Position numbers and translations under genes: made by a program. The notes under the pieces are model-generated. The model was given only the letters and a program-made list of their open reading frames with translations. It was not told the DNA's origin and ran no database searches. A DNA stretch of 64,000 bases from Gracilaria domingensis (taxonomy: Eukaryota; Rhodophyta; Florideophyceae; Gracilariales; Gracilariaceae). The DNA lies in contig VCMS01000160.1 of NCBI GenBank assembly GCA_022539475.1, forward strand, positions 58,480-122,479, given 5' to 3'. Positions within the stretch are counted from its first letter, which is position 1. The number at the start of each line of letters is the position of its first letter. Of this stretch, positions 41,675 to 52,082 are shown in pieces.

Positions 41675-43177
41675 ATGGTTGACCTACCTAACGTTAAGAT
41701 TTGGGTCGTGAACCTCATCACTCTTCTGGTTACTGAACTGTTTATCGTTATTTTCGCCTTACTCATCACCAGGATAACAGCTCAGATTTGCACGCAACTG
41801 CATTCGCGCAATGAAAAACTTTGCTCAGTGCCTGAAGTTATTCAAATAATCACCCAAGCAAGGTATTGGATTCCGCACAAGTCTTTATCAAACTTTAAAT
41901 TACTTTCCCCCTCAGCATTATTCGTCTTGTTCTTGCTGTTTGGGAACTTACTGTCTTTTGCTGTGGACACAAAAGCCGTGCAAAAGACCAAGAGGATATT
42001 GATACAGTTGCCTGGGCCTTCAATTCAATCGAATGATACAGAACTCAACTTCCGTGACACAACCGAAGAGCTAGAACTACTTTATATAGATCAAATGTCA
42101 GCCAAATGCAACAATGAGACAGGGAATATATTGATGTCTGTAGATGGTCAGTATTGCAGCAGCAGCACCAGAAGTATGAATTATTCTCGTTTCCAGCTGC
42201 ACTACGGAGAATACTGCATCAAACTGGACGCAACGGTTTGTGACTTCACTGGTATGCTCGATGAGAACGGGGACCAGGCTTCTCATTACTGCGGTTCGGA
42301 GACATTTGCCCCTGAAATGCCTTGGAGAGGTGAAGGTTTCGTGTTTCCATCTCACGGCGCTACACTAAATGGTGAAGATTCCTGTGTTACAAGCTCACGA
42401 GCATTGCAATCGTCTTCTTCTCTGCAGAAGAACCCACTAGTACGTCGACATTTATCCGGTAACAGCGTCGTTGTGCTCCAGAAGGTCCAGGTACTCTTTT
42501 ACGACGGTCAGCCTGAGAATAGGCACCCCATTCTACTAAAGCTTGAAGTCACTCACTGGGGACTAATCTACGAAGTCGACTGTGTATCATCGCACGTTCT
42601 CTCTTGTGCCGACAAAGAAACGTTTTGTGACTTGTCAGATATTTGTATATTTCGGGATATCCAGCACAACATAACTTGGATAAGTCCAACAATCCTTGGT
42701 TTCGACCTGGATGGCCATGACTTCTCAAAAATTGATAGGGACAATTGGTTATTGAAAGAAAAGGGAGTACCACTCAACGTCTTCCTGCAGCTACCTCAAT
42801 GCCCATCCATTCGTGTTGGAGACGTCTTACCCTTTATGGACGTTCAACTTGCTGAGAAGCTTCATATGCACTTGGAGAGGGTCCACAGGTCTTGTGCACC
42901 CTTGTTCCTCTCCGATGTTGCAAACACATTACTGGGAAAACGGCTTGTTGAGGTGCTGTCAGGAGTTTCGATTCGCGCACCCACAGTTTCGGAGGAAATT
43001 GAAGTGGCTGACGGTAGACCTTCCGCAGTAGTAACCATTGTGTTGTGGCCACTTGTTCTTTTTGCTGTTGCAATCTTAATTAACTTTCTGGGTCTTGGTG
43101 TATTATGGATCGTAACTCCAACCTCGGACGCTTCAGATACTTCAACCAGAAATGATGGCATTGTACCGTATTGTTAA
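41675..43177 (+). CDS. Membrane protein with a large Cys-containing ectodomain, 500 aa
   Basis: The first ATG of the open frame is 41675. Two hydrophobic helices lie near the N-terminus (about 9-35 and 79-97) and one near the C-terminus (about 450-480). Between the second and third lies a region of about 350 residues with some 17 Cys and several N-glycosylation sequons (NDT, NET, NYS, NIT), so it is most likely outside the cell or in the secretory lumen. The C-terminal tail is about 20 residues. Just downstream, 43204-43330 reads in another frame as a plausible hydrophilic tail (SDLNPSLEVLKVHQVPREIL), so the true C-terminus may be longer and the annotated stop may reflect a frameshift or missed splice. 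I do not recognise the family. Confidence 0.72.
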   Translation: MVDLPNVKIWVVNLITLLVTELFIVIFALLITRITAQICTQLHSRNEKLCSVPEVIQIITQARYWIPHKSLSNFKLLSPSALFVLFLLFGNLLSFAVDTKAVQKTKRILIQLPGPSIQSNDTELNFRDTTEELELLYIDQMSAKCNNETGNILMSVDGQYCSSSTRSMNYSRFQLHYGEYCIKLDATVCDFTGMLDENGDQASHYCGSETFAPEMPWRGEGFVFPSHGATLNGEDSCVTSSRALQSSSSLQKNPLVRRHLSGNSVVVLQKVQVLFYDGQPENRHPILLKLEVTHWGLIYEVDCVSSHVLSCADKETFCDLSDICIFRDIQHNITWISPTILGFDLDGHDFSKIDRDNWLLKEKGVPLNVFLQLPQCPSIRVGDVLPFMDVQLAEKLHMHLERVHRSCAPLFLSDVANTLLGKRLVEVLSGVSIRAPTVSEEIEVADGRPSAVVTIVLWPLVLFAVAILINFLGLGVLWIVTPTSDASDTSTRNDGIVPYC

Positions 43178-45256
43178 CAGTGCAATACAACACAATTCAC
43201 TCATATATTCTGACTTGAACCCCAGCTTAGAAGTTCTTAAAGTCCATCAGGTTCCCCGAGAGATTTTGAGAGATGAAATATGTGACAAGTATCCTGTCGG
43301 CACAGTTTCTCTTGAAGATAATGATACATCTTGCAAGTCCATAGGTTGTAAGTTACAACTTGTAACTGAATGTGCAACGTCCTGTATCGGCCCGCAGAAG
43401 TTCAGTAGAAGAAATTGGAGGACATTTTTGTACCTTGAGTGGTTGCCTTGCATGCCCTAATCTTAAACCAAGTGATGGCATCATGTGTCAATTTCGTTCA
43501 GACCTATTGGGCAAGAGCAAGGAACATATTAGGGACGTAAGCTGTGTTCATTGCAATGACATAACATGGTTATTAGAATCTGGGTGCCATATTTGTCCCT
43601 ACTCCCTGCTTTGGACGCACAGACTCCCTAGAATGAATCTTTCAGTCAAGAACAGAGGATATATAAGTACCTTTAAACAGGACTGTTTGCCTTCTAAAAA
43701 CCACTATCGCAAATCACCTTACACGCGGTAATAGTTTCCACGGCCCTTACGAAGCATGCGAAGGCTCGAGACCTGGCCTCCATCTTCAGATATGAGCGCA
43801 CATCTTCCTAGGGCACCGTGCTTCCGGATGCATTAAGCTGGCCCCCCTGACATACCCCTCTTTCTTGTCATTCTTCGAGGGAGGGAGATGATTTTAAGTG
43901 CGGAAACAGACTGCATGCCCTAAATGGACAGTGTGTATAAGGATACCCTTTCAACCTTCGAGTAAAGATATGAATACGGGACAACCTCAGTCTGCTGTGA
44001 ATGCAGAAGTAAACGTAATAGATATGTTCCTGCAAACATGCTTCTCTTGCAAGAGAACGACTGTAAGCAATCGATATAGAAGCGTTTAGTTTCCGGAGAG
44101 TACCAAAAACTGGAGAAGAAGACTAGAAGAGGCAAGGTAGAATAAGTACTCCTTTCTCAGATTCTGGCCAACAAGGTTTGGCTGCGATCAGAAGTCATAA
44201 CCAGTCGGGGATTGGCAACGTTCATAATCAATCCGGTCGAAAAGTTGGAAGAATGTGAATCGTCTGCGATATTCTGGTAAGGTTGTTGCGGTATGAGGTA
44301 TGCGGCTCGTATGAAGGACAGATTACCTAAATCTACTAGGCACGGAACGAAGGCTTTCTTTTCTTTTATTCATCAAATGTCATGTCCTCCCATTCGCAAG
44401 TCGCCAGGCGCAGGCGTCGTAACTTGCTCATAACCCAGCACCATGGGTGCATGGCGAAGGTAGGCACACTTTCATCTATGGAGCAGCAGGAACTGCGCGT
44501 TGCCGATCCTAAATGAATCGACGAAAAGCGGTAAGCGGCACGACACAGCACAACGCTATGTGGCTCACTTGCAGATATGTTTAACAATCACGTGCCAAAT
44601 GCAACTCTTGGAATCTGTATTCCAACTTTGTGTCTAATGGTCCCATCAACTCACATCCTTCTTTTCAGGCGAATGCAAGCGATGACAGCCGACTTGCGCA
44701 AGCCGAGGAGAAGTCGCCCGAAACTCAACACCTCCCTCTGGTGTTGAGTCGCGAGCTACGCACCAACATGAGCTCACCTACGAGACAAATCTTCGCAACG
44801 GGGGCCCTTCGGCGTGCATTAGGCTCCGGGTAACGCAGGAGAGTGAGCTATTGAGGCGCAAATGAGAGGCCTTAAAGACGGCTCTGGGAAACGATTTGAT
44901 TCCCTGCACTGGTTTTTAAGTTTTCATCGGATCCCTCCGCGCAACTTTGTAGGTTGACGATCTGCGGCTGTCAGAGGGAATCTATCGTCGTACGTCTGGT
45001 ACTGAGATCTTCTGCTTCAACATGTCATAGTGCTCAGCGGCATCATGACGAAGCGTCTGACAACGAGATGAACATCGCAGCTCGTCATATGCGTCAATGA
45101 TTATCATCTCTCTATAGCGTTTTCAGAGAAGGGACACCTGGCTAACACGGGCATTCTCGCGTGTCGTGTTGAAGAGCAAAGGTACTCCGTACTCGGCAAC
45201 CTTTCCTACATTGTGCACTTTCGAGCGGAGGAATGTAACGTGTTTCGATCTCTATT
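43178..45256. other. Intergenic, possible displaced coding tail at 43204-43460
   Basis: Apart from the possible tail of the preceding gene, only short ORFs are seen. Nothing else is recognised. Confidence 0.4.
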
Positions 45257-45979
45257 ATGAGCTCTCCTCGTTTATCATTCGCGGCCCCATTCCCTTCCGT
45301 GGCTCCCACGCTGAAGGCTGTGAAGGTTTGCGGTGTCGTAAGCCCGGAAGATGCCGAAATGGTGGTTGCTGCAGCCAAGCAAACTTTGCCTGCAGACGTT
45401 GATTTCCTGATCGGTATGATTCTGTGGCCGCAATCTCGTCGCTCTGTAAGTAACATCACTGCGAAGGAAATATCCACAGTTGCCGCAAGATCAGGTGCAC
45501 GACCCGTTGCAGTCTTTGTTGATGAAACGCTGTCGGAGATGAACGATACTTGTCGCGAAATTGGGGTGGAGGTTGCTCAGCTTCATGGACCGAAATGCCG
45601 ATCGCACTGGAGCGGTGACACCGATGAGACACAACTCGAATGGATAGATGTACGCGATGTGACCACGAACGGAGCTGTCTTACCGCCAACGCTTTCCTCT
45701 CATGGCCCTGCTCTGTGGTCATTATTTGATACGAAAGGAGGTGGAACTGGAAAGGCCTTTGACTGGAACCTCTTCAAGCCCCCAGAGCATCCTTGGCTGC
45801 TGGCCGGTGGTCTTGATCCTGATAACATAGAAGATGCCGTCCGGTTCCTCAAGCCAAATGGGGTTGACGTTGCCTCAGGAGTCACGTACCCCGACAAATG
45901 CAGGAAGGATGAAGAACGAGTTTACAAATTCTTGACCACATTGGTTAGATCCTATTCCGAGGGCGACGTCGCGCAATAA
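45257..45979 (+). CDS. trpF: Phosphoribosylanthranilate isomerase, 240 aa
   Basis: PRAI converts N-(5'-phosphoribosyl)anthranilate to CdRP in tryptophan synthesis. The catalytic Cys is C25 in KVCG and the catalytic Asp is D158 in FDTKGGGTGKAFDW. Other family phrases are VAVFVDE (84-90), VAQLHG (106-111), PWLLAGGLDPDNI (179-191) and GVDVASGVTYPDKCRKDE, which binds the phosphate and closes the barrel. The length suits a single-domain (beta-alpha)8 barrel, so it is monofunctional and not fused to TrpC. The short leader (1-20) is Ser/Pro-rich and could be a weak plastid-targeting signal, but it is shorter than usual. Intronless. No other tryptophan gene is nearby. Confidence 0.93.
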   Translation: MSSPRLSFAAPFPSVAPTLKAVKVCGVVSPEDAEMVVAAAKQTLPADVDFLIGMILWPQSRRSVSNITAKEISTVAARSGARPVAVFVDETLSEMNDTCREIGVEVAQLHGPKCRSHWSGDTDETQLEWIDVRDVTTNGAVLPPTLSSHGPALWSLFDTKGGGTGKAFDWNLFKPPEHPWLLAGGLDPDNIEDAVRFLKPNGVDVASGVTYPDKCRKDEERVYKFLTTLVRSYSEGDVAQ

Positions 45980-46007
45980 AGTTTAGCTAGTAGAACTAGT
46001 ATAGGAA

Positions 46008-46473
46008 GAAAGAGAGAGAGAAAGAGAAAGAGAGAAAGAACACCAAAACGCATGAGAACATGAAAGACAAATTTGAACAAAGAAAAGCGCGATGAAACTT
46101 TTACAACTGGTAGAGAAGGCGCAGCGAAGTGGAGAGAGAGATGGTGAACACGAAGAAGGCAAAAAAAAAACAAAGGCAAATGTGGACGAAGAAAGAATTG
46201 AAATGAAGCTTTTACAAGAAGTGGGAAAGGGGCACGGAAATAGAATGGGTAATGAGCAGGGAACTTTTTACAACGGTGGCGCCGAAACTGTTTTCACAAC
46301 CTGCAGCGGGAAAGAAGGGACGAAAAGAGGAGAGAAGGAGAAGGGGTGATGAGCAGGGAAACTTTTTACAACGGTGGCGCCGGAACTGTTTTCACAACCT
46401 GCAGTGGAGGAGAAGGAAGTGTCGGCAGCAGGAACACTTTTACAACGGTGGCACCGGAACTGTTTTCACAACC
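46008..46473. repeat. GA-rich tract and a three-unit tandem repeat downstream of trpF
   Basis: A purine-rich microsatellite at 46008-46050 leads into repeats of about 53 bp at 46254-46306, 46351-46404 and 46425-46473. Each contains TTTTTACAACGGTGGC (or TTTTACAACGGTGGC) and CTGTTTTCACAACC. Shorter TTTTACAA pieces near 46098 and 46210 look like older copies. Spacing between units is irregular and GA-rich. Confidence 0.75.
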
Positions 46474-47499
46474 CGCTGGCGACTGAGGAATGAGGACGAA
46501 TGGGAAACATGTGAAGTGAGGGTGGAGGGGCGGCTCTTATACCGCGAGAGATGCGCTGTTCCGCAGCTGGCTCTCCGCTCTGGACAATCTAATTTATGTC
46601 ACCCGTGCGCGTGGTGTCGGTAGGGAGAAATTCGAACTGCTGATGAATGTGACGCCGTGACATTCGCCGTTGGGCAGTCGCTCTGGAATTTGAGCCGTAC
46701 TCGCTAATCGTGAAGGAAAGAAAGAAAGAAAGTTGTGTTCAGCTGTGCTAGTGTTTGATTTTGCTGGTCTTGAACGGAGCACTGCTGCAAGACACAGTGG
46801 CTGATATTGCCGTGTAGATTATGCAACGCGTGTGTACCAGACAGTTGCCTTTCATGCAGCTGTTCTGGAAGGAACTTTGATGCTAGAGCGCTTGGGAACT
46901 ACAATCAAGAGTCAAATTGCATCCTTTGAGATCAGTCAAAGTGAATGTGCCACTGTTCCCTGACATCCCTGACAAGAGGCGATGTGGGCTGCGATCGAAA
47001 CGACACAGCTTTGGCAGAAGCCACGGCTTTGTGATCTGAGAACAGCGAGCGAAGGCACAGGGAGCACACGCCCGGTACGTGTCCGGCTGTGCGCCGCTTG
47101 CTGCGCAGCCGTGGTATCAGCTTTCAAATGAACTGCATGCTACGATGTGCCGCATTCAAAAGCCGCATTCATTCTGATGATGCACCGAACCCCATCGAAA
47201 GTGCTTCCGCCACAATCACCCACCGCTTTCTTCCTCGTCTCTTCGTCTCGTTCTCTTCGTTCTTTTCTCAATATGATGCTCGTTGAACAACTTCTTTTTG
47301 CCTTCATGTCGCTCAAGACTCATATGCCAAGGGAAATATCAACGCCGCTCATCTGCAATCGCTCTACTCGTTTCAACATAGTACCCTCCAAACTTCCGCG
47401 CTCGCGACTCCTCTTCAACGTGCACAATGCAGATACCAATCAACTTGTGTTCAAGATCCTGAGAACCTTTGATGCGATCAGACTGGTTAACGGCTAAAA
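46474..47499. other. Intergenic, no supported gene
   Basis: Short ORFs only, including 116 codons at 47147-47497 (+). No domains recognised. Confidence 0.4.
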
Positions 47500-48968
47500 G
47501 AACGTCTGTTGTGCTATTCGCAAAAGTGCGTGACAATAAGGAGGTTTGTGGAGGAAGTAGAAGAAATTGCAGAGAGACCTTGGCTGATGGCAAATATAAG
47601 TTTCTTAGCAGCTGCGGGAGGGATTTTTTCCGAGAGTCTATCAGTAGAAGGGGTATTTGTGGGGTTGTGAAGAAGGGAAACGATCTAAGGATATAAATGA
47701 TGGTGGCGGTCTACTACTTGGACAGCTCCATCTCCCGTATGGAGTTCAGATAGTGCACTGCAATGTGAAGTACGGCAGTTCAAGCATAGCCGAAGTGACA
47801 GGAAGTTGTGGAGCACTGGCAATAGGGCACTCTCAAACGATGGAGAACTAATTGCTACTACGGATGTGGATGGTAATGCGAAGATGTCGGACGCTATGTT
47901 GACAGCAGATACTATGATAGCACAGAACATGACATCGGCTACGTGCATCTGTTTGAGCGAAGATTCGAAATGGGTTGGATGTGCGATCTCAGACTGTGGA
48001 AGGTGATAGGATGAGAGCTGCTGGGGGGTGACGCACCTCGCGAACTGGTTACGAGTAAAGAAGTGGATGCTCATTATGTTGCTGTGAGTGGGATTGGAAG
48101 AACGGTTGCGTGTATTCTGTCTCCCTTCTTGGGTGCAAGTTCGATATGGGTATGGATTTGGAGAGCGGTAACGCGATTTGGGAGGCGCAAACGGAAAGTG
48201 AAAGCCACGCAGAATGTGTAGCATTGAGTCCGAACAGGAAGATGATTGCGTCCGCTTCATAGGACAGCAGTATTTGCATTTGGGATGCAGAGACTGGACA
48301 ATGCTTGTGCGTTGCTGAGATTGAGACTGGAGACGGGTTGAAAACTGTAATGTTTGGTCCACGGAGCGAGACACCGTGGGGCTCGCACAGAGGGGCGTTC
48401 GGCGTGTGGGAGCATGAGAAGGGAGGCGCCGTGAAAACCGTTGTTGGCGCGGGTGAACGAGTGTACCTAGGAGCGTCTGACGATGGCTCAGAGGGACTTT
48501 GCGGGTGTATGGATGGAACTGTTCAGATATGGGATGTGGGAGTCGGGCAGGCGGAGATTGCAAGCTGCGGCGAGAGCGCGCGTGACGCGAAGATGTCGAG
48601 CGTGTCCGTGAGTGGGGACGGGACGATTCGGGTGTAGGACGGCGAGAGCGGCACTCTACTGCGCCCGGTGCTGCGCGGGCACTGCGGCTTAGTGCGCTGC
48701 GTGTCGTTGCGCGACGACGGGTGGTGGGGTTTGTCTGGCGGCTACGACATGACAGTGCGGGTGCGGGTGCCACATTGTGGGACGTGGTGGCTCACGCGGC
48801 CACGCACCAGACCCCCTTCCGATTCCGCTGCACAGCCGGAGCGCCCATGTCTGGATGCTGTATAGGATGCTGTTTGGCGCGGGCGCCCCGCGCCTGCAGC
48901 TTGAGGATGGAGCTCAGCCACTCGCAGCGGATGATGCTGCGGCGCATTGCCGCCGCTGCGAGCGTCGG
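47500..48968 (+). pseudogene. Degraded NB-ARC/WD40 copy lacking the NB-ARC half
   Basis: Similarity to the gene at 35692-39696 begins abruptly at about 47500 (matching 37793) and continues to the C-terminal tail (matching about 39640). It contains frameshifts and stops near 47694 and 48004. Two WD-repeat Trp codons have become TAG at about 48260 and 48635, and there is a deletion of about 30 bp before the latter. The nucleotide-binding region is absent. It is not expected to make a functional protein. It runs directly into the 3' end of the convergent family B gene, the same order as in the 35-40 kb block. Confidence 0.88.
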
Positions 48969-48982
48969 CTTTGTTTGCTTGC

Positions 48983-50476
48983 TCACACGGCGTTGTGCGG
49001 CGCGGCGCCCGCGGCGGCGCGGTCGGCGCCCAGGCGGCGCGCCAGCGGCGCGCTCTCGCGCAGCCGCAGCGCGGACACGCTCTTGAGCCGCGTCACGGCG
49101 GCCACGTGCGCCAGCCCCGGCACGTCGCCGCCCACCACTTCGAAGCGGTCCAGCGCCAGCCGCGGCCCCTTCCACTTGAGGAAGTGCCCGTAGTGCTCGA
49201 AGATGCTCACGCACACCGCCGCCTCCAGCACGCTGATCGACCCGTCCACCTCCGCCGCGCCGTCGTGCGCCGCCGCCGCCGCCACCTCCCGGTGCACCTC
49301 CGGCACCCAGCACACGTTGCGCACCTCCGGCGCAATGCGCGCCAGCCCGTGGAACGCCAGCAGCACGTTGTCGCGCGTGTGCGGCAAGAACGCCGTCTCC
49401 TCCTGCGTCTCGCCCAGCGCCGCGCTCTTGCCCACCGTCATCCACAGCGTGAACGCGCCCACCGCCAGCGTCAGCACGTCCGCGCTCGGCTTGACCAGCC
49501 CGCCCAGCCCCTCGTAGAACACGATCAGCGCCACCGACAGCCCCAGCCCCACCACGTAGATCGACACGCGCTTGCCGTTGAACAGCCGCAGCCCGCGCTC
49601 GTACGCCTCGCACACCGCCGCAAACTGCCCCATGCTCTTCACCACCAGCTCCAGGTTGGCCGTGCTCAGCGCCGCGCACAGCTGGACCGACACCACGCGC
49701 TTGCCCACCGACTGAATCACACTGTCCGCACCGCGCACGCTCTCGCGCGTGAACACCGCCTCCAGCTTGAAGTTGGTGCTCTCGATCACGTCCTTGTGCC
49801 ACCCGAGGTCCAGCGCGATCGGCTCGCTGCCCAGCCGGCACAGCGCCGCCTCCAGCCGCTTGTTCACCCCCACCATCACCACCGAGTCCGTCGCCCACAG
49901 TGCCACCGTGCTGTTGTTCACGAACCGCACCAGCTGCAGCAGCGCGCGCGTGTCGCGCGTCAGCGACTCGGCCGCGCTCACCACCGTCACCACCATCGCG
50001 CCGTACCCCGACCGTTTCAGCGTCAGCTGCGGCACTTTCTGCCCCGCGCGGCACTGGAACCGAATCGTCTTCTTCACGTAGTACATGGACGGCCGGAACA
50101 GCAGCACGCACACGTCCAGCACCAGCTTCTCAAACCCGTACACGCGCGGCAGTCTCAGCGCCTTGTACACTACCGCAATCACCACCCACGCCACGCTCTC
50201 GGCAAAGCCCACCAGCTGCACCACGTGCGCCGCGATGAAGATGGCTGACGCCGCCAGCTTCTCCGACATGGCGCTCTTCGCGCACCGCACGTCCGCTTGT
50301 TGCTGCGACGCCATCTTCTTTACGCCGTCGCCATCATCGTCGTCCTCGTCCTCGTCCGGCTGCAGAAACGCGTCGGCAAACAGTCGCAAAAGCCATGCGT
50401 TGAGCGTGGCGGTAAGCACGGGGCGTCGCATCAGGTCGATGCCAATTCCTCGCTCGATCTCGTGCAGATTCACCAT
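48983..50476 (-). CDS. Intact GC-rich membrane protein, family B, 497 aa
   Basis: An uninterrupted ORF starts at 50476. Residues 40-50 are an acidic run (DEDEDDDDGD). Hydrophobic segments occur at about 75-105, 304-326 and 333-348, with a possible further one at 160-170. A central soluble part (about 130-300) has the conserved phrase SMGQFAAVCEAYERGLRLF just before the membrane pair. The C-terminal 150 residues are hydrophilic. I recognise no known family. Three more or less broken copies exist at 33.55-35.05 and 39.75-40.15 kb, two of them tied to an NB-ARC/WD40 gene. Codon third positions are almost all G or C, unlike the AT-rich flanks, which could mean transfer, strong codon selection or GC-biased gene conversion among copies. 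Confidence 0.82.
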   Translation of the reverse strand: MVNLHEIERGIGIDLMRRPVLTATLNAWLLRLFADAFLQPDEDEDDDDGDGVKKMASQQQADVRCAKSAMSEKLAASAIFIAAHVVQLVGFAESVAWVVIAVVYKALRLPRVYGFEKLVLDVCVLLFRPSMYYVKKTIRFQCRAGQKVPQLTLKRSGYGAMVVTVVSAAESLTRDTRALLQLVRFVNNSTVALWATDSVVMVGVNKRLEAALCRLGSEPIALDLGWHKDVIESTNFKLEAVFTRESVRGADSVIQSVGKRVVSVQLCAALSTANLELVVKSMGQFAAVCEAYERGLRLFNGKRVSIYVVGLGLSVALIVFYEGLGGLVKPSADVLTLAVGAFTLWMTVGKSAALGETQEETAFLPHTRDNVLLAFHGLARIAPEVRNVCWVPEVHREVAAAAAHDGAAEVDGSISVLEAAVCVSIFEHYGHFLKWKGPRLALDRFEVVGGDVPGLAHVAAVTRLKSVSALRLRESAPLARRLGADRAAAGAAPHNAV

Positions 50477-50831
50477 TGTGATACTCTTCGTGCTTTCGCT
50501 CGAGCAGCGCCACGCTTTGCAGTCCGTCGCCAGCAGACCAACTGGTAAAGCGCGACTGAAACGGACGGCTTTGGTTAATAGGTGGAGTGCTTCCGTTCAA
50601 CGCGGACGAGCTTGGACGAGAGCATCTTGCGTGAGGCGGCACGCTACACACTGTGTAGTACACAGCTGTCAGCTGCAACTGCAACGAGGTGCAAATTACC
50701 CATGACGTTATGGTAGCGGTCACCTCACACGTGTGGTGTGGAACTGTTCCGTTGAACCGTAACTTTGTGGCGTAACCCTTCAGAATGACACAATTATGAT
50801 ATCCGAACTATGGTCGTCACCCTCGGCACGA

Positions 50832-50848
50832 GGGGGGGGGGGGGGGGG
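50832..50848. repeat. G17 homopolymer
   Basis: A run of 17 G shortly after the 3' end of the minus-strand membrane protein gene. Its length is prone to sequencing error. Confidence 0.85.
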
Positions 50849-50873
50849 TGGCGTGGCGGGCCGCGGGACAACC

Positions 50874-51989
50874 TTAACATTGGTCGCAGCCGTCCCTGCC
50901 CCTATCGGTCTCGGATGGCCACGGGAAACATGAGAAAGAGGACATTGATGAGACACTTGTTGAGCTCGTTGATGAAGCGAAAGGCAATGAAATGTCAAAT
51001 GAGCGAGCCAAGCACCTTTTGGCACCGCTTAGAAAGGCCCTCAGGCCGAGGGAGCCAGAGCCATTGTGCCCATCCCGCCGCCGGTGCACACACGCAACAA
51101 GCACACCAACTCCCGACGGTATTGCAAGGACCGCACTCACTATGCCCGTTATAACTGCCACCAGTTCCAGCTTACTGCCACCTTCATTCTCCCCGTTCTG
51201 ATTAGTTGGCCCCGTGCTGTTGGCCACCGGTTGTTCATTTGGCGCAGGTTGTTCATTCGGCGCAGGTTGGTCGACGCTGCCTTGCCCCGAACTTGAGACG
51301 CCAGGATCCGGCGCTGCTTCATCGTCACTACTTGCGGACGATCCTGCGCTCGATTTTTTTTCATCGCAACTGGTCAAATCCTCGTCTGTCATCCCGACAG
51401 AGTCCGGCCACACAACGCCAAAAGCCCTCCCACATCTAGTCTGAATCTCCTCTCTGTCCAGGAAATAGGACGGACAGAAACAGTCCGTTTCCACTCGACA
51501 CATCCCCGAAGGACAGGCGTCGCAACTCTCCGACACATTTTCAAGTGCAGAGTCGGGACAACTGTTAGACGTTCCCACTAAAGCGAGCAACTCTTCCTCA
51601 TTCATTGCGCAGCACGACTTCGTGGACGGGGGAGGTGGCTGAAAGTCTTCTTGACAGCTTCGCCAGTGTCGGTCTTCTTCGATGACCGAGTTGGGCCATA
51701 CTTGCGAAAAGCTGTCCTGGCATGAAACTCGCAGAGGAGCGGAGGAGAGAAAGTAGGCTGGACAATAACACGAGAAACCGACTCGACATGTATTGCGGTC
51801 GCAGTCGAGACATTTGTCCCTGAATGTGGAGAGGGTGGTTGTTGACGGACAAGAGGCGCTGAGACCGTCCATACTCATCAACCGTTCCTCAGAAAGACTG
51901 CAGCAGTTTTCGGAGCGCACTGTGCCGGGCCATGCGGAAAGGAGGATCAGGAGGTAAACAGAAAGGGCCGAAATGGAGGCGGGAGTCAT
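50874..51989 (-). CDS. Type I membrane protein with two 10-Cys ectodomain repeats, 371 aa
   Basis: Starting at 51989 gives a clean signal peptide (1-26). The frame is open to an ATG at 52082, but a TATA-like TAAATA at 52096-52101 would place that ATG upstream of transcription. Two repeats follow (29-112 and 126-208), each with ten Cys in nearly the same spacing: CC, C, CxxC, C, CxC, C, C. Shared phrases are C-RV-x(4)-C-x-CP-x-YFL and VWP[ND]SV. Next come a Ser/Asp/Asn-rich stalk with a tandem QPAPNE, a membrane helix (about 275-301) and a Ser-rich cytoplasmic tail of about 70 residues. Architecture resembles a cell-surface receptor or adhesion protein. The repeat is not one I recognise and the ligand is unknown. 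Confidence 0.83.
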   Translation of the reverse strand: MTPASISALSVYLLILLSAWPGTVRSENCCSLSEERLMSMDGLSASCPSTTTLSTFRDKCLDCDRNTCRVGFSCYCPAYFLSSAPLRVSCQDSFSQVWPNSVIEEDRHWRSCQEDFQPPPPSTKSCCAMNEEELLALVGTSNSCPDSALENVSESCDACPSGMCRVETDCFCPSYFLDREEIQTRCGRAFGVVWPDSVGMTDEDLTSCDEKKSSAGSSASSDDEAAPDPGVSSSGQGSVDQPAPNEQPAPNEQPVANSTGPTNQNGENEGGSKLELVAVITGIVSAVLAIPSGVGVLVACVHRRRDGHNGSGSLGLRAFLSGAKRCLARSFDISLPFASSTSSTSVSSMSSFSCFPWPSETDRGRDGCDQC

Positions 51990-52082
51990 GGTGAGCAATG
52001 TCAAAGCATTGCCTGGGGATGCGGACGCTGTGCGGAGTTGATGAGGACGCAAGAAGAATAATAATGGTACGACTTTACGCAT

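Noticed and set aside
48792..50248. Several long ORFs overlapping the intact family B gene, including one of 433 codons on the plus strand
   Set aside because: They are Arg/Ala/His-rich frame shadows of GC-rich DNA. Only the 497-aa frame has helices, a paralogue and a sensible start.
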